64,000 nt of DNA from Blumeriella jaapii (Eukaryota > Ascomycota > Leotiomycetes > Helotiales > Drepanopezizaceae), in the NCBI GenBank assembly GCA_009599575.1, contig VWND01000008.1:1426001-1490000 (forward strand), in the 5' to 3' direction. Below, piece after piece: positions 44,459 through 57,000 of this stretch. Within the stretch, counting starts at the first letter, position 1; each line of letters starts with the position of its first letter. The translations under genes and the position numbers were made by a program. The notes beneath the pieces were generated by a model. That model saw only the letters and a list, made by a program, of their open reading frames with translations. It ran no database searches and was not told the origin of the DNA.

Positions 44459-44683
44459 AATGTGACGATTTAATCAGTCGAAGGGCTGGGAGATCAGTTA
44501 ACTGATCGCCGAGTTTATATAATATAAGAAATGAGTCTTTGGTTTTGTAACAAAGATATTTTTTTAGAATTAATAATTGCAAAAGGCAGAGATTATTAAA
44601 AGGAAAAAGCTTTATATATAAAAAGTTTTTATAATTAATAAAAAACCTACCAAAAGAACAGGAAGCTTGCAATTATACTGTGA
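44459..44683 (-). repeat. Truncated LTR of the Gypsy family, inverted
   Basis: It begins TGTGACGATTTAATCAGTCG and follows the reverse complement of the 44897-51309 element's LTR for about 220 bases. It stops abruptly at TTATAC, before the other LTR end. The coding-orientation LTR end is at the left, so the fragment is inverted relative to the intact element. Confidence 0.8.
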
Positions 44684-44896
44684 CGGGGAACGGTAATGAA
44701 CCAGGGAGCAGAAAGTGCATTCATTTGATAAACTGAATCTTAAGGATCTGTAAGGATACGAAGAGTCGGTCTGGTTATATACCCGGGATTTATCTAGGTC
44801 GTGGTTACTTCGAAAGGTCGGTAAGGTTCGGAAGTTCGGTAAAGCTTCGGCCTTCGGCCCTTAGCCCCTGCCTTCAGCCCCTCGGCCCTCAGCCCC
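44684..44896. other. GC-richer spacer with GGCCCT/TTCGG repeats
   Basis: Short degenerate repeats (CTTCGGCCCTTAGCCCC and similar). The same kind of sequence resumes at 51310 after the Gypsy element, showing that the element inserted into this spacer. Confidence 0.7.
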
Positions 44897-45165
44897 TGTG
44901 ACGATTCATTCTTTTGCCACCTCGTGTGTCACCCCAGCAACTACGTATAGTTGCAAGCTCCCTGGTCTTCTGGTGGGTTTCCTATCAACTGTGGAGATTA
45001 TTATATATATAAGGCTTTTCTTTTTAGTAATTTCTGCTTTTTGCAGTTGTTGATTTTAAGTTAATATTTTTATTGTTACAAAACCAAAAGCTCGTTTTTT
45101 ATATTATATGAATACGGCGACCAGTTGACTGATTTTTTAGCTTTTCGATTGATTAAATCGTTATA
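44897..45165 (+). repeat. Left LTR of the Gypsy element
   Basis: 269 bp, TGTGACGATTCATTC to AAATCGTTATA. It matches 51040-51309 with transition-type differences. Confidence 0.9.
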
Positions 45166-48100
45166 TTATTAACAATTTTTTTTTTACGTTGGCGACGGCG
45201 TAAATTATTTTTTTTTTCGAATTTTTTACGGGTCATACCAAAATGATCGACCGGTCGTAAGAAGGCCTATTTTCGTATTTCGCGAAGAATGGCTTTTGTT
45301 TAACGATTTTCCCTTCAGCAGAGCTTTTCAGCTTTTGCTATTACACTTTAACCTTTTTTTTAATCAGCGAAAAAGCAGCCTCCTTTAGAAGCTTTTTTTT
45401 TTGAAGAACAGTCTTTTTTTCGAAAAAAAAAGAACAAAAGAAAAGGCAAAGCGCCAACCATTTCGCTTGCCATTTTTTTATATTTTAGCGCTAAAAGCGT
45501 TTAGTTGAGACTTTTGCAAAATCAACTGAAAGAAGCGCAAAAGCGTGAACGACAACTTCTGAAGGCTATGCGATTGCGACAGATTTTTTAATTAAAGCGT
45601 TTGGTAGAATTTATCGAACGTATTTTTGCCAGTCGCGAATCTGCTGCTTTTCTTTTTTTTCGCAACGTTTTATTTCAACCAATAAACGCTGCAAATCAAT
45701 TTTCACGCTTTTCGCGAATTCTTTTTGGATTTTTTCATAACGGCCAAGATTTTAGCGCGCTTTTTAAACGCTATGGTTCCTATTTATCTGCTGATTTTCG
45801 ATTAATTCGCATAGAGCGCGTTTCGAACCTTGAGTTTAAGTTAGATAATGGTGAAAATTACAAAGTACGCTATTAAGAAATTAGAGTTTTCGATAATTTC
45901 GAATTTTATTACGATTATTTCGCTGGCGATCGATTTCGTAAGAATTATATATTCGATTAAACCGAAGGCGTGGCAAGAGAGTTTCTGACCCCGCGTATTT
46001 TGGACCGCTCCGATTTTATACTTTCCGAAGAATTAATCAAAAAGGTCGCCGATTTCCTGGCCGATTTTTCCGACGTTTAAAAGGCCGAAGACGAGTTTAA
46101 AATGCTTGTAATAAATACGCACGACGATTTTTGGCGATTTTACCTGCGATTTTCCATTTTCGCAGCGAACGTTTAAATACGGACCGATAAACAGCTTCGG
46201 GACGCTTTTCGCGATAAAATACTAAAGCGTTTACGAAAAAAGCTGTATTTAAAATAGGCGCGTACAACGATTTTTAAGGATTGGCTTATCGCCGTCCGAT
46301 AAAAAAAATAAAATTAATTGGTTGAACGAATTTTATACGCGAATCGTTTTATTAAATTTATTATTTATTAAGATAGTAGGTTTTTAATTAAAGTATATTA
46401 CGAGTCAAATCGTACGTACGAAAATCGTTCAAGTGCTTTATAGGCTTTTTTTCAGCTTTTTTTTTTTTTTTTTTTTCCACGCTAAAACGCCCCTTTTGGC
46501 GTTTTTTTTTTTCGATCGGACTAACGATAACGCTCGTTTTTTATTTTATATTAGAAAGTTCAGAAAAGCTAATTTGCAAGATTTTTTACGGGCCGATTTT
46601 CGGTTTTATTCAAAGGTTTTTTTAAGCTGGTAAATGTAAACGAAGTCGAACCGGCCGAAGATTCGCCTTCCGATAGTGGTAGTAAAAACGAAAACCCCTT
46701 TCCAAACGATTTCCAAAATGTATATAAAGAAGTTAAAGGCTTTTCCGTTAGTCGGGAAAACGCTCAGGCCTAAGCAAAGTTTTTTTTTTGGGCGTGTTGC
46801 GCGATATGCGTTATTTTGACGTTCGGAAGCTTTTTGATAGCGATTTACTAATAATTTTTGTTATATTTATCAAAAATGGCTTTTTGTATAAAATAAAGGC
46901 GCTCGCCGATTTTGGAGCGAACGGTTATGCGTTGATCGATTCGGCGCTGATTAAGTTTTTTTTTTTTTTTTTTTTAAAACTTTTGATTTAATTTTTCCCG
47001 GCTTTTTTTTTTGTAAAAGGGTATAATGGAATTCGTAGCTATTTAATTATATATTTTACGCTTTTTAATTTTATTATTAATAATCGAATACAATTGTTTA
47101 CTTTTTTTTTGATTACTAACTTCGGAAATCATGGTGTGATTTTAAGAAGAGTTTGGTTGGCCGAATATTAAGTTTTATTAGATTGTAATAAACGCAAGCT
47201 TTATTGGCCGAAGTCTTATCCTCCTATAGCCTTTTACGCTCGTTGTATTAAAGTTTTTTATTTGCATTTTCGAAAGATTTAATTTCGCTATTAAAACGAC
47301 GCTGTGAAACGTGATAAAAACTTTGATTAATTGTAGCAGATTTACGACGCTATGCGGAGCGCGAAAAAGTCGAATTTTATTCGCGGTATTAATTTCGATA
47401 GCGACGCTAATGGGATAATATAAAAAATTATACTATTTTCCTAGGCTGCCGATCTTTTTTTTATTATTTCTACTTTTTTTTTTTTTTTTTTTTTCGTTAA
47501 AACAGCTTTCTCGTTTTACGAAGAATAGTTATATTAAAAACCGAAGGAAGGTTTTCGCCGCGATGGCCTTTTAGCTTAATATAATCGATAGTTTAAATAA
47601 GCCATTTTTTGAACTTTTCAAACGATTAGTTCGAAAACGAGTCTTTTAATCTACTGCTTATTTAATTTTCATTTGTTAGATTATTGCACACGCTTTTAAG
47701 TTGATTTTTAGAAAAAAAGCAGTTAAAGTGTTTTTAACTTTTTTGTACGAAATCGACAAAATATTAAACGATTTTACGTATAATATTTTTCTTAAAATTT
47801 AATTTTATAGTTTTTTCGAACGTTTCAAAACTAATAAAATATCGATTTCGACCTTTTTAACCAGCTTAGCGGAGCTAACTTCGAATAAACTTTTTTTCGA
47901 ATTTTTCTTTTCGGAATATAAAAATCTCGAACACGTGTTTTCTAAGGCCGCTAGTAACGAGCTAGCTTTTTACCGGCTTTACGACTATAAAATCGAGCTT
48001 ATTGTAAGTAAAAAAGAGCTAAAATACACTTTTTTGTATAAAATATCGATTCCGGAATTCGAAATTGTTAAGATTTATTTGTAAAATAATCTTGACAAAG

Positions 48101-51039
48101 GTTTTATCGAATCTTTTACCGCTTTCGCTGCTTTAATGCTTTTCGCTAAAAAATCCGACGGTTTACTGCGTTTTTGTATCGATTATCGAGCTTTTAATAA
48201 TATTATTTGTAAAGATCGCTATTTTTTTTTTTTATCGATAAGACTTTTATTCGTTTTTCGGAAGCGCGAATTTTTACGAAGCTCGATATTCGTTAAGCTT
48301 TTTATAGAATTCGAATGGATTCCGCTAGTAAAAAATTAACGACGTTTCGTACGCGTTACGGCGCTTATAAATGCAAGGTGCTATCTTTTGGCCTTATTAA
48401 TAAATTCGCAATTTACCAACGTTATATAAACGACGTTTTTTTCGATTATTTGAACGATTTTTGCATTGCATATCTGAATGATATTTTTATTTATTTGTCC
48501 GATCTTTTGAAATACGCTATATACGTTCGCAAAATATTTTAAAGGCTCGCTGACGCTGGATTACAGGCCGATATTCGGAAGTCTGAATTCAACGTTATTC
48601 GGACCCGTTATCTAGGTTTTATTATTTCGACTGAAGGCCTAGAAGTAGATCCAGAGAAGGTTTTCGTGGTCGCTTATTAAAAGCTTTCTACTATTGTAAA
48701 AGATGTACAGAGTTTTTTTGATTTTTGTAATTTTTACCGACGTTTTATTCGAGATTACGGTATAATTGCAAAGCTTTTGGTTTATTTGACCAAAGCTAAC
48801 GTTTTTTATAATTTTATTTTTGAGTGTCAGGAAAGTTTCGACCTTTTTATATTAGCTTTTATTATTGCATCAGTTTTATAATATTACAGGCAAGATCTTT
48901 TTTGCATATTAGAAATTAACGCTTTCGACGGCGTAGTGGCTTTGTGCTTTCGCAATTTTATAGCGACGACTGGCTTCCAGTCGCTTATTTTAGCAAAACT
49001 ATGGCTTTCGCAAAGCTAAACTACGTCGTATACGATAAAAAGATATTCGCAATCGTAAAATTTTTAAGTAATTTTCGTATTGAATTAATTAGCTTAATTT
49101 ATCAGATTAAAATAATTACTGATTATAAGGTTTTAAAGTATTTTATGACTTTTAAGTTTTTGAACGTTCGATAAGCACGCTGGGCCGAGCTTTTCGCCGA
49201 CTATAACTTTTTTATTACGTACAGATCAGGTAAATATAATTTTTTGGCTGACGTATTAACACGTCGTACGAGCGAATTCGACCGCTAAAACTTTTTTAAA
49301 CGTATTTAACGCCTGCAAACCTTTTTTCGAGCCGATCAGATCGATTACCGCTTTTTAATTAAAAAACTTCGATTTTTTACGGCTTTCGAAACAATTGTTT
49401 TTATTATTGAAATAGCTGATTTTTTATTCGCATTTCGTGTCGTTGATTAGCTTTTCCACGCTAATCGCATAGCTAACAGCCTGATGGCTTTCCGAAAAGA
49501 AGCTGTATAAAACGCTACGAAGAAGAACGACGCTAATAATATTTCGTATATATTTGAACGCGATTTGCTGTTATATTACGGCCGCCTGATAATATTAAAC
49601 GTCGATTATTTTCGTTTGGCTTTTGTACGAAAAATATACGACCAGATTTCCATCGCTTATTTTAGCGTTCGCAAGATTACGCAATTGCTTTCGGATTAAT
49701 ATTATTGGCGAGGTATGACAGCTTTCGTAAAATAATATTATCGCAATTGCTACGCTTGTCGAAGAAGTTCTGTTTTAAAAAATAAGCGCTTCGGCTTTTT
49801 TCAGCTTTTTTTTGTTTCTGACTATTTTTGGAAGTATATTACAATGGATTTTTGCAGTTTTAATAAAGATAAACACGGTTACGATAACGTATTCGTAGTG
49901 ATAGATCGCTTTTCCAAGCAGACTATTTCGATTTTTTGCTATAAAATATCGACGCTCGAGGTTTTACTAAATTGTATATATTCCACGTGTATAGGTATTT
50001 TGGCCTTTTAAAGAATATTATTAGCGATCGTGGCCTTTAGTATTGATTTATTTTCTGGTCTGAATTAAATAAAATATTTGGTACGCAATTAAAGTTTTCG
50101 ATAATCGCTTATTTTGAAACCGATGATTAGACCGAAATTTACAATTAATATTTGCAAAAACGCTTTCGATTTTTCGTAAACTTTTATTAAAACGATTAGA
50201 GCGAATTTCTTTTAATAATGGATTTCGCTTAAATGGTTTTTTTTTACGAGAGTCTAGATGGCTTTTCATTTTTTAAAATTATATACGATTATATTTCTTA
50301 TATTAATTGAAATTGAAAGCTCGATATTTTCTTTTTTTTTAATTTTTTATATAAGCTAAACGCAGACGAAGCTCGTGCGTACGCTCGCCGCCATTACGAC
50401 GCTTAAAACCTCGTCAAATCGCACTTTTAATAAACATACGACAAAATAAAAAAGAATGCGAATAGATTTCGCCGCGCGATCGATTTTAATATTAGCGATT
50501 ACGTATGGCTCGATATGCGTTTATTTCCGATTTTCCGGCTTTTTCGCAAGCTCGACAATTTTACAAACGGCCTTTTTAAAGTTGTAGCCAAAATTTTCGA
50601 TAACGTTTTTAAGCTAGATCTTTTTAATATTATAAACGTACATTTAGTTTTTTATGTTAATCGATTGCGTAAAGCAGCTGACGACGCGTTTTCAGATCAG
50701 GTTAACCTAGCCTTTGAATTTATTAATATAATTGGTGAGCTTGAATACGAAGTCGAAAAATTAATCGCTTATCGAATGCAACGGAAGATTTTTTAGTATA
50801 AAGTTTTTTGGGTAGGTTTAAATAAAGATTTCACGTGGTACTCCGCGTTTGATTTTATGTACGCTTTTCTAAAGGTGCGCGACTTTCATTTGGCGCATAA
50901 GAAGCTCTTCGGTTTTTTTGCAAAACTTATAGATTGGCTGAAGGCGTATTCCGAAGGTTTGGATTTGTACGATTATTTGGATAGCGACGTACCAATGGAT
51001 AAAAGTTCGAAGGCGCGCTTTTTTCGGACGGAGGGGTAG

Positions 51040-51309
51040 TGTGACGATTTATTTTTTTGCTACCTCGTGTGTTATCCTAGCAATTACGTATAATTGCAAG
51101 CTTTCTGGTTTTCTGGTGGGTCTTTTATTAATTGTGGAAATTATTATATATATAAGGCTTTCTTTTTTTAGCAACTTCTGCTTTTTGCAGTTGTTGATTC
51201 TAAGTGAATATTTTTGTTGTTACAGAACCAAAGGCTCGTTTTTTATATCATGTGAATACGGCGACCAGTTGACTGATCTCCCAGCCCTTCGATTGATTAG
51301 ATCGTCACA
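51040..51309 (+). repeat. Right LTR of the Gypsy element
   Basis: 270 bp, TGTGACGATTTATTT to GATCGTCACA. It shows more C-to-T change at its start than the left LTR (for example TTATCCTAGCAATTACG versus TCACCCCAGCAACTACG). Confidence 0.9.
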
Positions 51310-51314
51310 GCCCC

Positions 51315-51612
51315 TGCCTTCAGCCCTTTCGGCCCTCGGCCCTTTCGGCCTTCGGCCCTTTCGGCCCTCGGCCCTCGGCTTATTGGCCGAGAACCGTGAA
51401 TCGTGCCCTCTGACATATACGTAGTTGCTGGAATAATACGAAAAATAATAAAAGAATAAGTCGTTATATTATTTTTTCGTTCGAAAAAGCGCGCCTGTCA
51501 AAGGGCATTTATTGACCGATGGAAGGACCATGCTAGAAAGTATTAAGGCTAGAAATAAATATTAGTATGCAATTTTGGCTAGGATCGACCACTGAATCCC
51601 GAGGCAGGCCTG
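51315..51612. other. Spacer after the Gypsy element
   Basis: GGCCCTTTCGGCC-type repeats to about 51385, then AT-rich sequence. No gene. Confidence 0.5.
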
Positions 51613-52560
51613 TGATAGCCTAGTGGCCTGAGGCCATTATAAAGCACAGACCACTCCGGCCACAGCGTATTCTTTCGTTTCTTATAAATTTAGTTCTAAA
51701 TGAATCAAACACCCTTCGCAAAGGAACTTCGAAGCTTTAACTGATATTTTCCGCAAAAAGTCGAACAAACCTTTTTTCGCAATCGAATTATTGTACAAAA
51801 ATTAAAAAAATCGAATTGTTATTCGAAAAAAAATTCGAAACATTTAAAAAAGCTTTTATTCAAAAACTTTATCAAAAAGATTTGAAATCGATTAAAAAAC
51901 GAATTTAAAACAAAAAAAAACATTATTAAAAAAACAAAACCCGAAAACGTTATTAACGATAAAATACGCTATCGAATCACGATACGAAAAACAATTTTAA
52001 AATCTTACAAAAAGGTCGATATTAATACTCAAAAGCTAGAAAAAAAAACCTATACAAAAAAATAATAATAATAAAGTTATTAAAAGAAAGTTTATATAAT
52101 ACGAAAAACAACGGTTTAATATATATACGATAAACGGCTTTTCAAAAACTTTAATTCAGCAAAGATTTAAATAAGGCTAAAATCGAAAACGTTAGTATTT
52201 AATAAAAAAAAATGCGTACTGTCACAGCTAGCTTGAGGGTGATCAGAAGGGTGATATGGACCAAAAGGTACGCATATAAATTGAAAGAAAGACACCGAGC
52301 TAGAATGCTCGGGGTCGCGAACTTTATATACAGTGGGTTGCGCTTGTGGGTCACGTGACTTAGCGCGAGGCATAGTGGCCGATGTGGTCCGTGCCCAAAC
52401 CTTATTACAACACCACCGGCAATCATACCACTGGCAGGATCGTAACACGTACGAATAAAAAAATACATTTATTTTTTTATTAACCAATTCCGAAAGCTAT
52501 TTTATACAATCAGGATTAATATCGAAAAACATTTTACCTATTATATTTACACCAGGCTTT
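51613..52560 (+). mobile_element. RIP-ruined relative of the 31.3-33.0 kb retroelement
   Basis: It starts TGATAGCCTAGTGGCCTGAG, matching 31835 onward for about 130 bases in the same orientation. The rest (51760-52560), read in reverse complement, matches 32285-32890, with C-to-T/G-to-A differences that remove its Lys-rich frame. It is interrupted by the solo LTR at 52220-52447. The end merges into an LTR fragment at 52561. Confidence 0.7.
52220..52447. mobile_element. Solo LTR with perfect 5-bp target duplication
   Basis: It starts TGTCACAGCTAGCTTGAGGG and ends GGATCGTAACA. It is flanked by CGTAC on both sides (52215-52219 and 52448-52452). It is homologous to the LTRs of the 58925-59936 element. 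Its base composition is far less AT-rich than its surroundings and it keeps CA/TG dinucleotides, so it post-dates or escaped the mutation that ruined its neighbours. Confidence 0.9.
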
Positions 52561-52718
52561 GTGACGATCTAATCAGTCGGAGGGCTGGAAGATCAGTCAA
52601 CTGGTCGCCGTATTCATATAATATAAAAAACGAGCCTTTGGTTTTGTAACAAAAATATTTATTTAAAATTAACAACTGCAAAAAGCAGAGGTTGCTAAAA
52701 AGAAAAAGCCTTATATAT
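52561..52718 (-). repeat. Second truncated inverted Gypsy LTR
   Basis: It begins TGTGACGATCTAATCAGTCG and follows the reverse complement of the Gypsy LTR to TTATATATAT, where the element starting at 52719 cuts it. Confidence 0.8.
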
Positions 52719-54086
52719 ATTGTAAAAGTAGGTAGGAAAACCAGACTGATACGGCCATATGTCGGTGGGTAAAATAATCTAGAGAATTCCTAAAAAAAAT
52801 AAAAAAAAATAAAAAAAGAATAAATAAAAGTATAAATTGAATTACGTGCTTATAGTATTATCTAAAGGGATGCTTTGCTTTTATATCTGTTGAAAGTAAT
52901 TAGTGGCAAAAAGTCTCGGAGGGGTCTATGCTTCGACCATAGCTAAAACTACTAATTTTTATTAATACAAGATATCACCGTTTTATATTTTATTTTAAAT
53001 ATTATACGTAATCGTTTTTAACTACGATTAAAAAAAAATATAATTTTAATAAATATAATCTAATTTATCTTATATAATTTAAAAACCAATTAATTAAAAA
53101 CCGAATTCTTTAGTTTTATATTTTTTCGGTTTTTTAATCCGTTCTTGGTCTTTTTGCTATTGGCTTTTGCGAAGGAATAGCGTTTCGCTTATCGTTTAAA
53201 TTATTTTGTTTATTCTGCTTTTTTAAAAAATAATTCGATAAAATATTAGTCGAAGTGTCGTCTAGTCTTACGAACGTTTTAATAGCTTTTTCGTCGATAA
53301 TATTATTAAATATCGCCGCGACGGATGCTTTTTACGATTTTTTTCCGTAAATACCCACACAAATTTCAGTTTTTAAACGTGGTTCTACGCTTTACAAAAA
53401 GCGCTGAAAAGTTTTATATTAAAATCGTAAAAATAATCGATTAATTCGTCGTAATTAAAACCGATTAACGCTTTTGCTTCGCGTAAAACTAATAGATCGA
53501 ATTACGGTTATTTACCGACGAATGCTTTTGAAAAAGCTTCGAAGTTTGTAAAAAAAATTATTTTACGAAATGGTTCGGAAATAGTCGTTTGTAATCGAGA
53601 TTATCGAAAATGCTGTAATTACTTTCGTCGTAAAACAAATAGTATTAGGTTGTTTATCGAAGCGTCGTTTTCGAAGTGATTTTTATACTTTTGCGCCGTG
53701 TAATTATTCGAATAAATTAATATTGCGCCGTCGGTTTTTTAAGTCTTGAATTTAACGAAAACTTTTTGCTTAGTCGAAAAACTGATAAAAATTATTTTAT
53801 TTTTTATTTCGTAGCTTTCGGTTTCGTAATTCGATAAAATAGCTAAAGCTATTATTTTAAACGCGCTGAAATACGAAAAAGCTGGGTTTTTTTAAATAGT
53901 TTTAATTAGCTTGGCGTCGTAGTATAATTGCAAATAAGCTTCGATTATTCCCGAATTATATACGAGTGCAGGCAGAACGTAATAGTCGAAAATAGCGTCG
54001 GTAGGATTTTCGATTTTTTTTTTTTTTAAAAATCGGCGATATCGAATTTTGTAATTGTAATACGGTCGGAATCAGCGAGATTTAAT
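52719..54086 (-). mobile_element. Truncated copy of an AT-rich retroelement
   Basis: It begins TGTAAAAGTAGGTAGGAAAA and matches the next 1,368 bases (54087 onward) almost continuously, with differences dominated by transitions. It ends abruptly where the second copy begins, at a point that lies inside the second copy's sequence (AGCGAGATTTAA versus AGCGAAATCTAA near 55440). Confidence 0.8.
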
Positions 54087-57000
54087 GTAAAAGTAGGTAG
54101 GAAAACCAGACTGATACGGCCATATGTCGGTGGGTAAAATAGTCTAGGAAATCCCTAGAAAAGACTAAAAAAAGAAAAAGAAAAATAAATGAAAGTATGA
54201 ATTAAACTGCGTGCTTATAATATTATTTAAAAAGATGCTTTGCTTTTATACTTATTAAAAATAGTCAATAGCAAAGGGTTTCGAAAAGGTTTATGCCTCG
54301 ACTATAGCTAAAATTATTAACTTTTATTAATATAAGATATTACCGTTTTATATTTTGTTCCAAATAATATACGTAGTCGTTTTTGACTACGACCAAAAAA
54401 AAACATAATTCTAATAAATGCAATTTAATTTATTTTATATAATTTAAAAATTAATTAACCAAAAACCGAACTTTTTAATCTTATATTTCTTCGGTTTTTT
54501 AGCCCGTTTTTGGCCTTTTTGCTATTGGCTTTTGCGGAAAAATAGCGTTTCGCTTATCGTTTGAATTATTTTGTTTATTTTGCTTTTTTGAAAAATGGCT
54601 CGATAAAATATTAGTCGAGGTATCGTTTAAATTTACAAACGTTTTAATAGCTTTTTCGTCGATAATATTATTAAATATCGCCGCGGCGGATATTTTTTAC
54701 GATTTTTTTTTGTAAATAATAAATTCCAGCTTTTGAATATGGTTTTACGCTTTATAAAAAGCGTTGAAAAGTTTTATATTAAAATCGTAAGAATAATCGA
54801 TTAATTCGTCGTAATTAAAACCGATTAACGTTTTTATTTCGCGTAAAATTAATAGGTCGGATTACGGTTGTTTACCGACGAATACTTTTAAAAAAGCTTC
54901 GAAGCTTATAAAAAAAACTATTCTACGAAATAGTTCGGAAATAGTCGTTTATAATCGAAACCATCGAAAATGTTATAATTGTTTTCGCCGCAATATAAAT
55001 AATATCAAATTGCTTATCGGATTGTCGTTTTCGAAATGGTTTTTGTATTTTTATGCCGTATAATTGTTCGAATAAATTAGCATCGCGCCGTCGATTTTTT
55101 AAATTTTAAATTTAACGAAAACTTTTTGCTTAATCGAAAAGCTAATAAAAGTTATTTTATTTTTTATTTCGTAGCTTTCGGTTTCGTAATTCGATAAAAT
55201 AGCCGAAGTTATTGCTTTAAACGCGCTGAAATACGAAAAAGCTAGGCTTTTTTAAATAGTTTTAATTAATTTAGCGTCGTAATATAATTGCAGATAAGTT
55301 TCGATTATTTCCGAATTGTATACGAATGCAAACAGAACGTAATAATCGAAAATGGCGTCGATAAGGTTTTCGATTTTTTTTTTTTTTTAAAAATCGGCGA
55401 TATCGAATTTTATAATCGTAATACGATCGGAACTAGCGAAATCTAAAGCGATCGGAACGTTAGGATATATTACGAAGCGGCAGTTTCCGGAGTTCCGAGT
55501 AATTAAAACAGCGAAATAAAAGCCGGAATACATTTTAAAAGCTTGTTAAGTAAAATTGTAAAGCATATTGGCGAAAAAAATTGTAAGCGCTTTCTAGGTT
55601 TTAACCAGTCGAAAGTAATATTTGTATATAATTTTTTTTTTTTTATAAAATATAATAATGGTTTATTTTCTCCGTTGTAAAACCTTATATAATTGACGAA
55701 TTCGCAGCTTAATTCAGATAGATTTTAAAATATATTTTCGGTCGAAAAGCTAAAAAAATCGGCTTTTAAAAATATTCGTTGCTTTTATTTTTCTACGTTT
55801 TAATCGAGCTTTGTAATCGCGTTAAATGTTTTAGGATTTGCTTTAAAATTTGCGTATTTTAAATAAGTTTTAGCACGTGCTTAAATAATTTTCGCAGTTT
55901 TTCGTCGGAATATAAATTAATTATTAAAATTAATTTCGAATACGTCGTAATTCGAATTTCTAATAGCAGCGAATCGATTAGCGAAGCCGATAACGTCGAT
56001 TTTTTTTATAATTAAATCGTAATACGCCGCGTAATAGCGTACGTAAAAATAACAGAATTTGCCGTTTTTTTTAGCGTTAATATTATTCGTAAAAACGAAA
56101 TTAAAAAATCGGAATTTTTTAGCGAAAAAAAGCTCGAATAAAAACGGATCACCGTTTTTAAAAGTTTTTTTTATTTGTTTCGGCGTATTATATTTGCAAT
56201 TTTCCGAAAAAAATTTAATTTAGTTTTCGTTCGAAGCAAAAAAGAAAAAGCTAACGGATTTATTTGAATTTTGTATAAAAATATCGAAATAAAATTTTTA
56301 AATCGTTTCGTCGTCGAAAGCGAAAGTTTTAAGCAAAATAATTTAATTTTATGCTTTTTGTATAATTTTTTCTGCGATAATTTCGATATTTTTTTTTAAG
56401 TTTTCCCGGTCGAATCGTATAATAATCGAGATTTTAAATACTTTTATTAAAATCTAAAATATTAACGATAATAGTACGACGTTTTTAAACGCAGCAAGCG
56501 TTTTTGGTATTTACGTATTTAATTTCGAAAAATTAAATTTAAAATCGTTTAGGTTTTTCTTTTTCGAAATGCCGGCGTTTTTTAAATTTGATTTCGTAAA
56601 ATCGTCGCGTTTTTTATTAATTAGCTTAAAGCTTATAGCTCGGCGTCGATTTCCGGCTATTTTTATTCGCGGTGCTTTTTTTGCTGGCGATGCGAATATT
56701 TTTTTTTTCCGAATAAAAAAGGTTTCGGAAATATCGGCGCGCTTTTTTACGTTTTTTGTTTTTATTTTTTTCGGAATCGTTTTTATAAGTATAATAGGTT
56801 TTTTGTATTCGAATAAGCGGTTGTTTGCTATTATATTTTTGGTTTCGTTTTCGAATTCGTTTTCGATAATTAAAAATAAAAATCGCCGAGTTGTTTTAGC
56901 TGTTTTAAAAATATTAATTGCTATCGCGTATGTTTTTTCGAACTAAATAAAAATAATATTAGCTTTTTCGTTTTTTTCGTCGTCGTAGATTTAAAATATC

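Larger units (their letters stand above)
44897..51309 (+). mobile_element. Ty3/Gypsy chromovirus, RIP-degraded, with LTRs and 5-bp target duplication
   Basis: Boundaries are TGTGACGATT ... CGTCACA, flanked by the direct duplication GCCCC (44892-44896 and 51310-51314). LTRs of about 270 bp differ mainly by C/T and G/A transitions. Coding remains on the plus strand, broken by many stops: gag-like (45601-45876), reverse transcriptase ([13 protein letters not shown] near 48170; FRTRYGAYKCKVLSFGLINK and CIAYLNDIFIY near 48335-48500), RNase H (TYRSGKYNFLADVLTRR near 49215), integrase (ITMDFCSF, VFVVIDRFSKQ near 49840-49920) and a chromodomain-like end (50740-51039). The reverse-transcriptase catalytic YxDD reads YLND, a G-to-A effect. 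A purine tract (GGACGGAGGGGTAG) abuts the right LTR. Certainly non-autonomous now. Confidence 0.92.

Noticed and set aside
56569..56946. 125-codon plus-strand frame in AT-rich DNA
   Set aside because: The Phe/Ile-rich translation is antisense to a Lys/Asn-rich retroelement strand. It is typical of RIP-altered DNA and not a gene.
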